NCBI GenBank assembly: GCA_030247885.1
Contig: JAPDRO010000009.1
Span: forward strand, 620,001 to 684,000
DNA: 64,000 bases
DNA from: Taxawa tesnikishii (nom. ined.)
Lineage: Eukaryota > Ascomycota > Dothideomycetes > Dothideales
Direction of reading: 5' to 3'
Shown: positions 1 to 11,940 of the stretch, piece by piece
Numbering within the stretch: position 1 is the stretch's first letter
Layout: the number at the start of each line of letters is the position of its first letter
Made by a program: the position numbers and the translations under genes
Notes under the pieces: model-generated
The model's database searches: none
What the model saw: only the letters and a program-made list of their open reading frames with translations
Told to the model about the DNA's origin: nothing

Positions 1-81
1 TCAAATTGTGATCACGCTGCCACATGGGTCTGCTGCTGTGAGAATTTTGCGTAGTCATGGCGTGCTGAGGGGCCCGAGGCC

Positions 82-88
82 TATATAG
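82..88 (+). promoter_or_regulatory. TATA box upstream of the DUF3602 gene
   Basis: A TATATAG motif lies about 220 bases before the ATG at 304. A second TATA-like stretch (TATATAA) is at 177-183. Between it and the ATG is a CT/CA-rich leader with an imperfect CAAGCT/CAAGCC hexamer repeat (about 190-222), which is common in fungal 5' leaders. Which TATA is used cannot be decided from sequence alone. Confidence 0.5.
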
Positions 89-303
89 GACCTCCCTCAG
101 CTGCCCATGCCGCTAGGAGAACAAGTCAAAAGCGACATCACACAAGTACACCCATTCCTTTGTACTCCATCACAGCTATATAACCCAGCTCAAGCTCAAG
201 CCCAAGCCGAAGCTCAAGCCACACTACCACTACACCAGCTCAGCTATTTCACCACAACCACACACTTTTACCTCACCACTCTACCACGTCACACATCTTT
301 CAA

Positions 304-798
304 ATGGAGCGCCGGTCATCTTACCAAGTCACCGAGCCACACCCCTCCGTCCCTCGCTCCAGCTACATCCACGCTGGTCGGGGCGGAGCTGGCAACTACA
401 AGCGCTACAACTCTTCCGAACTCACCAAGGGTCCTGAGGCAACTGGACCTGCATCCTTGGCTATCCTGAGTCCACCTCCAACCGGCTCCAGGACCATGTT
501 CACTTCCGGCCGCGGCGGAGCCGGCAACACCTTCAAGCGTAGCGAGAGCCAGCGTGCCATCTTCAGCTTCGACGAGGAGCTCGAGCGCGAGCAGCGTATG
601 CGCGAGAATCAGTCCAAGGCCCCGGTCTACCACATCGGTCGTGGTGGTGCTGGCAATCTCGTCGACGAGATGAAACCCCGTGGTGGCAGAGTCCCATCCA
701 CTAGCTCGGCGTCCAGCAATGCGAGCACCTCCAGCGAGGCATCGAGGAAGCTCAGCAATGCCTTCAGCCGGTTGAGCAGGACCTTCTCCAGGCAGTAA
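304..798 (+). CDS. DUF3602 (Par32-like) protein with GRGGAGN repeats
   Basis: A 164-residue protein from a single exon. Three copies of the GRGGAGN motif are visible, near residues 23, 69 and 112; this repeat defines the DUF3602 family, which includes yeast Par32, a small phosphoprotein linked to TORC1 and ammonium-transporter control. The rest is low-complexity and Ser-rich, with a serine/alanine tail (about 130-164) typical of phosphorylated disordered proteins. There is no signal peptide or membrane segment. The ATG was chosen because it opens directly into the conserved start of the family and follows a TATA box and pyrimidine-rich leader. The family assignment is secure; the signalling role is inferred from yeast. 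Confidence 0.85.
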   Translation: MERRSSYQVTEPHPSVPRSSYIHAGRGGAGNYKRYNSSELTKGPEATGPASLAILSPPPTGSRTMFTSGRGGAGNTFKRSESQRAIFSFDEELEREQRMRENQSKAPVYHIGRGGAGNLVDEMKPRGGRVPSTSSASSNASTSSEASRKLSNAFSRLSRTFSRQ

Positions 799-2712
799 AC
801 ACTTTTGTTTACCTATCTGCCTCTTGTTCGACCTTTATTTTTTTCTTATACGGCTTTTACCATCGGCGTCTCGATTTCGGATCTCCGTCTCACGATCATC
901 ACAACCCGTCAACGCACGCGGGCTGGTTCTTGATTCCCGCACAAAGCATGGCGTTGGGTTCTTCGGTTTATCGGCGGAAAAGGGCTTGAGGATATGCACT
1001 CGCCCACAACAAAAGTTCTTGGTTTATCTGTTTTCAGGGAAGGAGTTTTCATGGACCACAACCAGCGAGGAGTTCTGCTCCTTCGTGACGAGGGCGCCTT
1101 CCGGGCATTTGCTTTTTGGGATTGCTTTTACAGACAACCAGCGGTGGATTACGGATTTTATACCCAGTCCCCGGTGAGGGCACCAGAGAAACTCTGGTAT
1201 TGTGTTTGCTGTTTTGGCATCGGAATCATCGATTGTAATCTATAATGCAACAAAGCATTCATTCACCTGCCATATTTTTCTCCACCATCCGAGGTTGTTG
1301 GTGCAATGTGATGTTCTTCTTGTGATAGTCGAGAAGTGGACTTGACATTTCTTTCGAACCTTGTGTGACGCGGATGTAGTATAGCTTAGCCCTCACTCGC
1401 AGGACAACTATACCGGAAGGTTTGATGGATCTTTGAAGGTTCTATTCATGATTCCGTATAACGGTTTTCCTTCTCGTGACATTGTATAGCGAAAAAGTGT
1501 TGCTGACCTGAGTGCCTATGATGTTAGCGGCATGATAGTAACATGGTAAGATGATACGAATCACCATTTACTCAATTACTCAATCTGGAACCAGGAGCTG
1601 CCGACGCGGTTCTGGCTGTTGGATCTTTCATAAAGAACACGGCTAGTGTTTGGTGGCTCACTGTGCAACGATTTCCATTTCTCTGTAGCTCAGAGATAAG
1701 ATATCCGAGTGGAGGGATAGCAGCGGGATTGTGTAGATAGCCAATTTCAGGATGTGTTCTCCACGCAGCAAGGGTTGGTTGTCCTCATCTACACTTCTTC
1801 CTTGTTAAAACATCCCAACACAATACAAACCCTCATAGAAGCCATAACATAGTGGCATGTGTATGGTCAAGGATGGTCCAGGGGTAGCACGGCATAAATC
1901 ACACACAGTCGATGTTTGTTAGGCATTGTACCTGCTTCGGAAGCCATCGCCGAACCCTATGCCCACATTTCCCCTCTCCACTCCCCGCCTGCTCATCAGA
2001 TGTCCTGCAGCATACGCTCGCTCCCTCTCACTCAACAAGTGACCACGCGCCGACAGGGAGTGCAAGGCCCTAAAATCCCTTTTCCCGCCAGCAGCCTTCG
2101 CTTCGTTTTGGCTGCGTCTAGTTTTAGCCTCCTACGTCCGCAAATTAAAACCTATACCACGATCACAACCAGGCCGAACCCGCCCGCCCGCACGCACGCA
2201 CGCACGCACGAAACTCCAACGTCATTTCCAGCCGACAACACTGCACCGCGCCGAACGCTGCTGCGATACCTGCCTGCCACTGCTTTCTCGTGTATCTCAC
2301 TGCGCTGCCGACACGTCACCTACCTGTCGCATGCGCAGTCGTTCGCTGGCGTGTGCAAGAAGAGTCGACTAACAACTCATCCACAGGGTCGGACACTGCA
2401 AGCTTCCGTCAAAGTTACGCTACACCCACCGTTCACGAGTCACAGCAACCAAAACCTCCGCTTCACGTGTTCGTAATCACGGTCAACACTCCGATACCTT
2501 GAACATCCGACCCTCTCTTTGTTGAGAATTGTAAAATCTACTCTCGGCCAACTGCGAAAACGATCTCCCCTTCACTGAGCCGGGGTCCGGCGTTGAATCT
2601 GCACATCACCTTGTCACTCGAAGCAGGAAACAAGCCAGCATAACGGCTCTGTAGCAGACACTGAACCAAAGGCACAACTACCGTTTGGCTCGCCGAACCC
2701 GATTCACCCAAA
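799..2712. other. Intergenic region and SNF1 upstream leader
   Basis: There is no convincing coding sequence in 1.9 kb. The few open frames here lack conserved motifs and look like chance. The distal half presumably holds the 3' UTR of the DUF3602 gene; the proximal half is CT-rich and carries a CACG tandem repeat, as expected for the promoter and 5' leader of the kinase gene that follows. Confidence 0.6.
2182..2211 (+). repeat. (CACG)n / (CCCG)n microsatellite
   Basis: About five perfect tandem CACG units preceded by CCCG units, within the presumed promoter or leader of SNF1. No function is evident. Confidence 0.8.
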
Positions 2713-5395
2713 ATGGCGGCAGCCTTCGACGACGACGATCTGTCGCTGTCAATATCCACCTCCAACACCCGGCGCAGTTCCAACGATTCCCGTGCACCTC
2801 AGCATGATGGCGACATGAATCCTCCAACTGCACCTGTTCCGTCGCAACAGCGTGCCTCATTACAGCAACACAACGCCAGGGCGGGTAAAGGAAGATTGGC
2901 TCAATATGTGATAGAGAGAACGCTCGGTGAAGGCTCATTCGGAAAAGTCAAGCTCGCTACGCATAAGGTCAGTGGGCAGAAGGTGGCATTAAAGATCATC
3001 TCAAAGACGAAGCTCGTCACGAGCGACATGACCGGACGCATTGACCGCGAGATTCAATACCTTCAGCTTCTCCGGCACCCTCACATCATCAAGTTGTATA
3101 CTGTGGTCGTAACGCCCAAGGAAATCATCATGGTGCTCGAATACGCCGGTGGGGAGCTTTTCGATTACATTGTCAATCATGGAAAGATGGCCGAGGACAA
3201 GGCCCGGAAATTCTTCCAGCAGATTGTCTGTGCTGTGGAATACTGTCACCGACACAAGATTGTACACCGTGACCTGAAACCGGAAAACTTGCTTCTGGAT
3301 GATTCTTTGAACGTCAAAATCGCCGATTTTGGACTCAGCAATATCATGACAGATGGAAACTTTCTCAAGACGAGCTGCGGTAGTCCAAACTATGCTGCAC
3401 CAGAAGTCATCAGCGGCAAGCTTTACGCTGGACCTGAGGTCGATGTCTGGAGCTGTGGTGTCATTCTCTACGTTCTTTTGACCGGACGCTTACCCTTTGA
3501 CGACGAGTACATTCCGGCACTGTTCAGAAAGATTGCGCAGGGCAACTATCAGATGCCAAACTACATCTCCTCTGGTGCGGCGAGGCTCATTAGGCGCATG
3601 CTGCAAGTCAACCCAGTAAACAGAATTACTGTGCAAGAGATCCGGCAAGATCCGTGGTTCGTGAAAGATCTTGCTGATTACCTACAACCTCCCGTGGAAG
3701 AGTTCGTGGATACCGGAGTCGATCCGAACAGGGCCATCGATCACAGGAACTTAGCGCCTAACAAGCCAGCCGTTGTACAGGAGAGAATTCACGCCGATGT
3801 TGTCGGAAAGCTCGGACAGACTATGGGTTATGCAAAATCCGATGTGCAAGAGGCGCTTGCGAAGGACGAACCCAGTGCAATCAAGGATGCGTATCTCATC
3901 GTACGCGAGAATGCCATCATGAAAGCCAACCGTAAGTGACCATGCTCTAGAAAATGTTACCTCAGCTGACAAGTCGTTAGCATCGCTTGCGCAAAACCCA
4001 GCTATGCAGCCTTTCCTGGCCCAGTCACCACCCACTTTCTCGTCGACGATAGCATCTCCGCCGGCAACAGCTCGACCACCCCTTCACCACTGTCTCCTTC
4101 GAGCACTGATCGTCCCCGTCATGGCTCAACTGGTTCAAACAGTTTACTGGAGAGTGCACGTTTGCCTGCTTCCACCATCGGTGTCTTACCATCCTCGCTG
4201 CCATCCTATCATCAAGCCTTCATGGCAGGCCATCGTCCTCCCCACAGCAAGCGAAGGACGAGGAGATGGCACCTTCAGAGAATCTGCAATCCGACGACCA
4301 GCGTGCTGAGACCGCAAGAAGGCTGAAGCCACACACGAGGAACCCATTGGTACAGAGACCTGATCGGCCAGAGGGGATGACGCCTCTACCGTCAAAAGAA
4401 CACAAGAAGTCTAGGCCGACCAAGTGGCAGTTCGGCATAAGAAGCCGCAACAGCCCCACCGAGGCCATGATGGCCATCTATAGGGCGCTGAAGACCATGG
4501 GTGCAGTATGGGAAGTTCCAAAGCCTCGCAGACCTGGTGGGGGCAGTGGCGACGAAAGAGGAGAAGACAAAGAGAGAGGCAAAGAAGGGCAGGGGAACGT
4601 CAAGGCAGTCAAAGCCCTGAGTATAGTGACTCCGACCCCGACGCTGGCACCGACCCCGAGTACGCTACTCACGAAGAGCGTGAACGCCGGCATCGGCGTG
4701 GATCTGCTTCCTCCTCTGATGATGAAGGCCCGGATCCCTCGCGCTCTCGCCGCGAGCACCGCCAAAGGAGGGGAAGAGATCGGTACGGTCCTTGGAACGA
4801 CTGGGGCTACACGATTCCAGAAGATCCATGGATCATCAACGCAAGGTTCAGGAAGGACGGAATGTTCCCGCCCGGCGTCGTGCACCCATCTTCCACTCAC
4901 TCGTCACGTGTTGATCTACGCGACCTGGCCGCGCAACGTCGCCGCAGCAGCACAATGGGCTCGACGTCGTCGGCCGCCACGCCTCCGGGCCAGTCCGCTT
5001 CCGCTTCCGCCAGTACGGAGAACGTGGCCATGACCGGCCCCGCCAGTGGCAGCCTTCGCGAGTATAGTCTCAGCCGCCAGAGCAGCGGCGCAGCCCTCCC
5101 AGATCAGAGCTGCTGGGTCTACGTCACCATCCAGCTGTACTGCATCGAGGCCGACAGCTTCATGGTCGACTTCAAGTGCGCGGGATACGAACGCCTGATG
5201 CGCAAACTCAAGAGGGAGATCAAGATGCAGAGCGGCGAAAATGGTGACGAAGATGACAAGGGAGATGATGACGATGACACGGATGAGGGATTCGTGGGCT
5301 TGGGACGTGTGACTGAGGAGAAGGATATCAGCAGTCCGTTCCCGTTCATGGATGTCGCGAGCGCACTCATCGTGAGCTTGGCGCAGAGGGATTGA
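2713..5395 (+). CDS. SNF1: SNF1/AMPK catalytic alpha subunit (Ser/Thr kinase)
   Basis: Carbon-catabolite derepressing kinase that signals glucose limitation. Exon 1 is 2713-3931, a 49-nt intron (GTAAGT, TTAG) follows, and exon 2 is 3981-5395. The kinase domain spans residues about 65-317: glycine loop GEGSFG, catalytic lysine in VALK (about 94), HRDLKPEN, DFG, and the activation-loop threonine in LKTSCGSPNYAAPE (about 220). A UBA-like segment (about 350-400) and the SNF1 C-terminal regulatory region (KPTKWQFG, WVYVTIQLY) follow. In exon 2 the conserved reading moves to a new frame three times, at C4 4079-4082, C4 4240-4243 and G5 4539-4543. Each is explained by one missing base, and together they restore an 878-residue protein. 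I take these as sequence errors, not decay. Confidence 0.93.
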
Positions 5396-6091
5396 GGGAG
5401 AACGAGTGGGAGAAATTGATGACGATGATGTTGCTCCTGGGAACACGTTTGCACGGAGATGGCTTTGGACAGACTGGCAGAGACCATTCCGCTTACCTGC
5501 ATGGATCGGCTGGCACGATTTCTTGCGTACGGTTTTGCATGGAAAGGATGAAGCAGCTGCTTGTAAGCATGTAGAACTGTCACTCTAGCGATGCATGGTT
5601 GACAATGAGCTAGCCAGGAAATCAATCCAAAACCAACTGATCGAGGGAGAAGAGAGCCAAATCCTGCCTTTTGACCCTCTTTCCTGTTATATTTTTCAAG
5701 CTGTCGATTGTGACACTCGAGAGGCTGCTCCTACTTGGCACGTGGACTGTGCTCTTGGAGAGAAGGGGCGAAATTCTGAGAGAACATACCCAGCAGTGTT
5801 CGTTCGTAGGTTCGCCCGATGACGAAGCGTCACGTACCTTCCAAGAGTTGTAGTCTTGGACTGCGCCTTCAGGGCTGCTTTCCTTCTGAGCCAAGTTGCG
5901 CGAGACAGTATGACAGCCACATGGCAGCGCTTCTGTTTTTCGACAGGAGCATGCTTTGCTACCCGCTTCTTGAAATATATCGTATGAGTATCGTCCATCA
6001 TTGAATCATAAGAATCGCTACCAGCCGATGAAACCCCCTCCGAACACCATTCTCCGAAACACTCATCACTCAAGTAGAAGCATATCTCTCA
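5396..6091. other. Convergent intergenic region
   Basis: Region between the 3' ends of SNF1 and the minus-strand membrane-protein gene. I see no coding or structural element here beyond presumed 3' UTRs. Confidence 0.6.
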
Positions 6092-8206
6092 TCAATACAA
6101 GTCACCAACCTCAACACTAACACTGCCCGCCGTGGTCGAGAAGTCCAGCCTGCTGTTGCCCTCCCCTTTCCTCGCCAGGATCTTCGTACTGAGCGGACCC
6201 TTGTAGTGCTTGATCCTCTCGACATCCTTTCCCTTGAGCGTGATACTCCCCGACGTCGTCTCGCCGTCGATGTAGCCCTCCCAGCTCTGCGGGTACTTTA
6301 GTTCCAGGCTTGCGGCCTGGCTGGTGTGCAGGCTGTGCAACCTGTTCATGACGTCTTTGGAATCGCGCAGGGGCGTCAAGACGTGCACCCTGGTTGAACC
6401 GACGCGTGTCTCGGTGCGCAGCGTCGAGGCGAACATGTTGGCGGCATAAGGCAGGATGGTGGTGCGGCTAGCGCCGGAGGTGGTGCGGAAAGAGGCCATG
6501 AGGCCGAGTATGAATTCGCCAGTGATTGTTCCGGACTCGGTCTCACACCTGGTGCGGTACTCACGCTCTGGGATCTTGTCGTCCGTCTCCGAGTCGTCGG
6601 TAGGGAAGTGGACCGTGAGACTGCCAGACGTGGAGATGGCGGTGAAGTCTGCTGGCGCTGGAGATGTCTTGTCCGCAGGCTTGGGGTCGACGTTGACGTG
6701 CACGCTACCAGAGCGCGTCCTGATGGATAGTAGGTCTCGAAGCGCGTATTTCCCGGTCACGCTTCCGGAAATAGTGTCAATGACTGTCTCACGGCTTGAC
6801 CAGTAAGCTATGGAGACGTCGCCTTTGATGACATGGATGTCGGTTGTGTTCATGACGTGGAACGCATCGTTATACTCAAGCTTTTCGAGGTTCGGCGCGA
6901 GGAAAAGGCCAGAGTTGACGCGAACACCGAGGTTCTCAGTGCCAATTTCGAAGTTGGCAAGCTGAGTACCGGGCTTGACGAGAATCGTTACGAAAACCTG
7001 CATGCAGGCGAAACCGCTGCTTCGTTGGTCCACTCTGGTCAAGTAAGGACCTTTGACGTAGAGGCCGCCAGCGTCTTGCACGGTATCCATGTTTGCCACC
7101 TTCCAGGGGGCCGTCGTCGCAAAGCTAACCCTCACCCTGATTGCGGCATCTTGCTCTTTTGGCGCTCGGATGACATCAATGAAGCCCCCTAATCCGCCAG
7201 ACAGGTGACTCGGGTCACTGTCAATTCCCTCCACAAACGAGAAGCTTTCCGGCGAGGCGAAGTCGTAGACGTACACATCGCTGTACTCGCTGTAGATGCA
7301 CGACGGTCGGATGGGGTTTTCTGGATAACTATCATTCAGAGGGGTGCGGTTGGCGGTTGGGGTTGATGCTTACGCTGAGTGCCCTAGCGGGTTTGTCAGC
7401 GATTTAGTTTTAAGTAGTAACACCGCAAGGAAAGCGTGGCATGCCATTTGACTGGTAGGTACGCTGTCTGTGCAACCCGCCGGTTACGTAGCACTGACCA
7501 AATACGCCATGCTACAGCGGACAAAGCGCAGACCGAATAGAATGGGAAGAATGAAACATGCACTTACATCGCGCGACCCTCCAGACAGTTTCATAATCAG
7601 TACAACCCCAGCAATCACACCGGAGACGAGCAACAGCTCGAGGAGACGCTTCATACTGCAGCAATCACGGATCTTCCTGCGATATTGGCGAGCTGCAATG
7701 TCCCGACCTCTTTCTTCATCTCCCGACCCTCCCATACTCTGAGGCAATCCATTGCCGAGGAACAATAGTGGTGTGGTGGACGCAGTGCCGTAGTTGACAG
7801 GAAACCTATCACGGCTTCTTTGGCTATCGGTCTCGCTTCCTTGCGCCTCCGGCCAACTGTCACTTCTTGAGATGGCTGACGAGTTTGCGCCGTATGGGCG
7901 AGTCGAGGTCGCATCTGAGTAGGTAGGTGGTGGAGGTCCATCATCCAGGAGCGGTGTGGCCTCGTTTACCCATGTTGGAGAGTGGCTCGGCGGCCGGCGG
8001 AATTGTGTCGGCTCCGTACGTGCTGCACTGCTGGGTTGACTTTGTTGACTTTCCTCTGCTGCTTCCTGCGCTTTTGACTGAGACGTACTGCTAGGACTTT
8101 CGGTATAGATCTCCTGGGGTATGTCACGCTGGCTGAAATAACCGTCCGTGGGGCTTTCCTCGTACAAAGAGTCCTGATCCGAGTCTTCGTATATTCCAGA
8201 GTTCAT
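6092..8206 (-). CDS. Conserved single-pass membrane protein with beta-rich extracellular part
   Basis: Exon 1 is 8206-7568, the intron 7567-7375 (GTAAGT to CTCAG), and exon 2 7374-6092. The start ATG at 8206 begins the family-like acidic N-terminus (MNSGIYEDSDQD). The first ~180 residues are polar and Pro/Ser-rich with a TPLL motif and would be cytosolic. One membrane helix follows (LLELLLVSGVIAGVVLI). The C-terminal ~420 residues are rich in short beta-strand repeats of the kind seen in putative adhesin (DUF4097-like) domains. After the intron the frame must change once, at the G4 run 7341-7344 on the plus strand; one missing base there makes the exons sum to 640 residues. The adhesin-like label is a fold guess and no ligand can be named. 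Confidence 0.7.
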
Positions 8207-9418
8207 CTTGACAATTCGGTAGCACAGATCACGGTGTGGAGGAACGTTCTTGACGAAACGCTGGCGGACTGAGCGTGCGGTTGATGCGCATAATAGCACG
8301 AAGAGCGAGGGGACCAGGTCCTCTAGTGGAAACAAGTATCGCGATTTCTCGATAGGTTAGCAGCAATTGCGTACTCCTAGGCGGTTACTTCGTGGCGGTA
8401 GCTCATCCTACCCTAGCCTCTTCGACTCTGGTCTGCATACAGACCCCGCAGACACTGTTAATCGCACCCAATGGCATTTCTTCCAGCTTGCCGGACGGAC
8501 GTGGGCTTCGTCAGTGCGCCATACTGCATCTGGCAGCCGTGTGGGAGCATCGTATCGCCTCGAACGCGACCTTATCATCGCACTAAGTGACCATTGCTGC
8601 CGAAGAATCGCACGAAAACCCAGTGGGTAGGGAGACTGCTCGACAATGTAGCCAGGACCGAACGAAGCATCGCGCCGGAGATTGGATGTGACACAACGAG
8701 TACCGAGGTCGAGGAATATGGGGATTAAGGAAGAAGCGCATATTATAAGCCGGAGAGCGCGTGGTGTACGAGGCGATGGCTTACGCAGGCTCTCTCGTCG
8801 TCAGCGCATGCCAAGATATCGCGCCGCGCAATCTCGCTACAATGCTCGGTGTACGTAGTTGTGGCCGCCGTCAGTTCGGATGCTTTCTCGCAGTCGTGCG
8901 TACCCGAAACATTGTTGGACGGTCCGCATGAGAGACGTAGGGCCGGTGGTCAAAGATGCAAGAAGTCACCGCACGGCGGTTTCGGGGAAAGCATCACAAG
9001 AAAACTAAACTTCGCTATTCCATCTCCTAGCTACAAGAGTGGGTTTTGGTGCCGTACCGTGTGCCGACTGCCATTCTCCCAAACCCGCCATGATACCGTG
9101 CCGTCATCCAGCCCAGCGAGGGAATCCATCAAATCAAATTCTCCCAAGGACAACGCGCGGCCCCTAACTATGAGGATGGGTATGCCCAAAACGCCATTAA
9201 CGCCAAGCTTGAAGGAACAAACCCCGCTGAGATACAATGTGGCCTCCAAGGTCGAAGGTGAAGGATGATTGTCAGTGAGTGGCTACGTAAGCCACCGGTC
9301 CAAGCGTGTCCCATCAATTATGGAAAGGCCATTGTTCCAAAATCTGCTATAGTGATGGATCCTCTCGAAAACGAAACAGAATGGATACGGTGAATGCCGA
9401 AAACTCAATTGCATTTGC
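8207..9418. other. Intergenic region upstream of the membrane-protein gene
   Basis: 1.2 kb between two minus-strand genes. It should hold the promoter of the membrane-protein gene and the 3' UTR side of MSG5. The open frames here lack recognisable motifs and I found nothing else. Confidence 0.6.
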
Positions 9419-11940
9419 TTACAAGACATCGAAGATGTTCCTGACGATAGGACTTGCGCCTTTTTGCGCAGGGCTCCTAGGGTCTTCCTCGACAGCATGA
9501 GGAGCCCCGGCCTCAGTTTGGTGTGGAGTTTCGAGAGCCAACGCGAAAGGATTTTGGGTAAACTCTGTAGCGCGGGGAGACATTAAGGCCTCCAACTCAT
9601 CGGACGCGTGGTTCGTGGTGGCAGCGCGCTGGCCTAGTGATGCCTCCAGATCGACATGATAACTTTGAAGTTGTTTTTGTTCGCTCAGGCTGGGCGAACT
9701 CAGCTTTGGCCTCAGTGGTAGTTTCCTGGAAGATGCCTGGCCAGTGGGCGGAGCTTGAACGTATACTAACTGTTCACTGTGGAACGTAGAGCCCATACCA
9801 AGCGCTCCAAGCAGGGAAGTACGATCCAGTGGGGAGTGCGCAAACTCTGTAGCTCGCGGTGACAGAAGACCAAATCGATCCTCAGATTCGACTGCTTGGG
9901 GGGCTGCAGAGCAGTCATGGAGAATTCTTCAGATCGAGGCGACAGAAAAGGTGCTGGTGCCACTTCGGCGGTTGACGTTCTCGATGTGCTACCTCCCAGG
10001 TTCAGAGACAGTGGCCTAGCCTTCTTGGCAGAAGACCTCCGAGCTGGCGGAGTCGAGTTGTCTTCTATGATCTTGACAACAGGCACAACATGACCTGCGG
10101 GGTCCACGTACGCAGCGCTTTCCTTTCGAGTCGACTTACTCTCCGTGGGGCGTTCTGAAACATCTGCACGAGAAGGCCATGACAGCCCTGATGGTGCAGA
10201 TGAAGGACCGGGGCTTACACCAAGGACGTTGCTGCGGGCCGTCGCCTCTTGTGGGGACACATTCTCTGATACCAGAGGAGCCGTTTTGGGTGCTGTGGGC
10301 TCAGCAGTGGCTTCAGGTAATGGATCCGGGCGCGCCCACTGCTCATAAGGCGGCGATGTCAAGATAGGACTCAAATGCCTGGTGCCACCGTAGATGTTAT
10401 TCTTCACGTTGGGACGCGTGAGACTGCCCGCAAACTCCTGGAGCTGCATGATGAGGTTCATGTTTGGACCTATCCACTTGCTTCTCGCTTTTACTGCATC
10501 GTAAGCCTCCCGCACGCTCATAGAGGGGTCCTTGTACAGTCCATAAGCGACCACGAGTGTTGCTGATCGGCTTACGCCACATTGACAATGGATCAAGACG
10601 CGCTTGCCGTTCTGGACACGGTCGTCGATGATTCTGACAAGTCGTAGGAGATCGGGAACTATATCAGTGTTGTGTTCCCAAGGTATGTGAATGTATTCCG
10701 GCTGCTTCTTGTCTGTCAAATCTTCCGGCTCCATAGGAAATTTGTCATGTGGCGGCGTAGCTCTAGGCGTTGAAGGCGAGGACTCAGGCACAGCACTGAG
10801 CGGATTCTCCAGATGGGCCGATCCCGACGACTTGAGCGGCAGATTACGCCTCGGTGCGAACCGCATTCCACCGCCGCCATCAAGTACGATCTCGGGCTCT
10901 AGTTCTGGTGGTGCGATGTCCATAGTGAAAGGATTTCTGACTTCGCTGGCAACATTCAGGATGACGTCGTATTCCAGGGCTTGCTGTGCTGTGGGCTCAA
11001 GATATAGATCAATGTGAGGTTCGTACACGCAAATTGGCCCGTTGGGATAGGCTTCCGGCTTCTCCTCTCGGGATTGTGGAATGTCGAAGTTCTGTTCCTC
11101 CTCATCATCCTCTTTGGGATCTGACTCAGGAGTAGTGTGCTTCGCAAACCCAAGCTGAGATGGCCGTCCGAAAGTATGTACGCTAGTGTCCATGCGTGGG
11201 AGTGAAGGGGATGATTGAAAGTGACGGAGCATGCCGGGCCTGGTCAGGGATGGTGTAGCTGGGATAGCGAGCTTCATTTGAGGCCCAGCCAGATTGCTGT
11301 TCGCGGGTGTCATGATCGTCAAGCCTAAAGGACCTGCTTTCCTTCGAGGTGGGCTAGGCGGTTTTGAAAAAGCTGTCGAAACTCCTTCCGGGTTTGCTGC
11401 TGGAACGGCGCTGGTTATGACAGGCAGAGAAGGGGTTGATGCCGCACGGCCCATACCCAATGATCCAGACGTGTTAACAGCAAGGTTCTTGAGATTTCTC
11501 GCTTTCTTACCGGGCGTGTTTGGCCTTTGCAGTTCGAAGAATGGAGCCGAGGAGGGCAAAGCTCTGCTATCGTCGGCCGTATAAGGGCGCAGCTGGGCGA
11601 TGGCGAAGTTTGACGGAGGTGGTTTTGCTAACGGTGATTCTGGGGAAGATCCAGGAGACATCTCCGTAACACTCGAATCGTCAACTGTGGAAATGGTTGT
11701 CGTAGGTGAGGAATCCGTCGACTCAGAAGCGGACGTGGATGTGCTCTCGTGGTGTTGATGGTGAGGTGCTGTTTGTTGTTGTCCTGAGCCGGACGGTGAC
11801 AGCTTGGATGATTGTGATGAACTATAGCCGTCCGGACGCAGCTTGTCCTCCGTAGTTGCGGTCATTTTCGGATGTAGTCCATATACACAGAGAGAAGGAT
11901 CAAATGAGTGTAAGTCGGTAGTGGGATGCTGAACGCTCAT
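9419..11940 (-). CDS. MSG5: Dual-specificity MAP kinase phosphatase (Msg5 type)
   Basis: Dephosphorylates MAP kinases of the mating/cell-wall type. A single exon. A long disordered N-terminus (Ser/Pro-rich, about residues 1-300) precedes the phosphatase domain, in which the HCX5R signature HCQCGVSRS (catalytic Cys about residue 452) is plain. A family-typical tail follows with repeated SPR.xEF motifs, ending in IFDVL. The reading changes frame at the G6 run 9898-9903 (C6 on the coding strand). With one missing C there, the conserved segment FGLLSPRATEF and the tail are continuous and the protein is 840 residues. Starts at 11940 (MSVQ) and 11865 (MTAT) are both possible. Confidence 0.88.

Noticed and set aside
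4021-4600. Programmed -1 frameshifting or extra introns as the cause of frame changes in SNF1
   Set aside because: No slippery heptamer with a downstream structure and no splice signals at these points; the same one-base pattern recurs in unrelated genes at homopolymers, so sequence error fits better.
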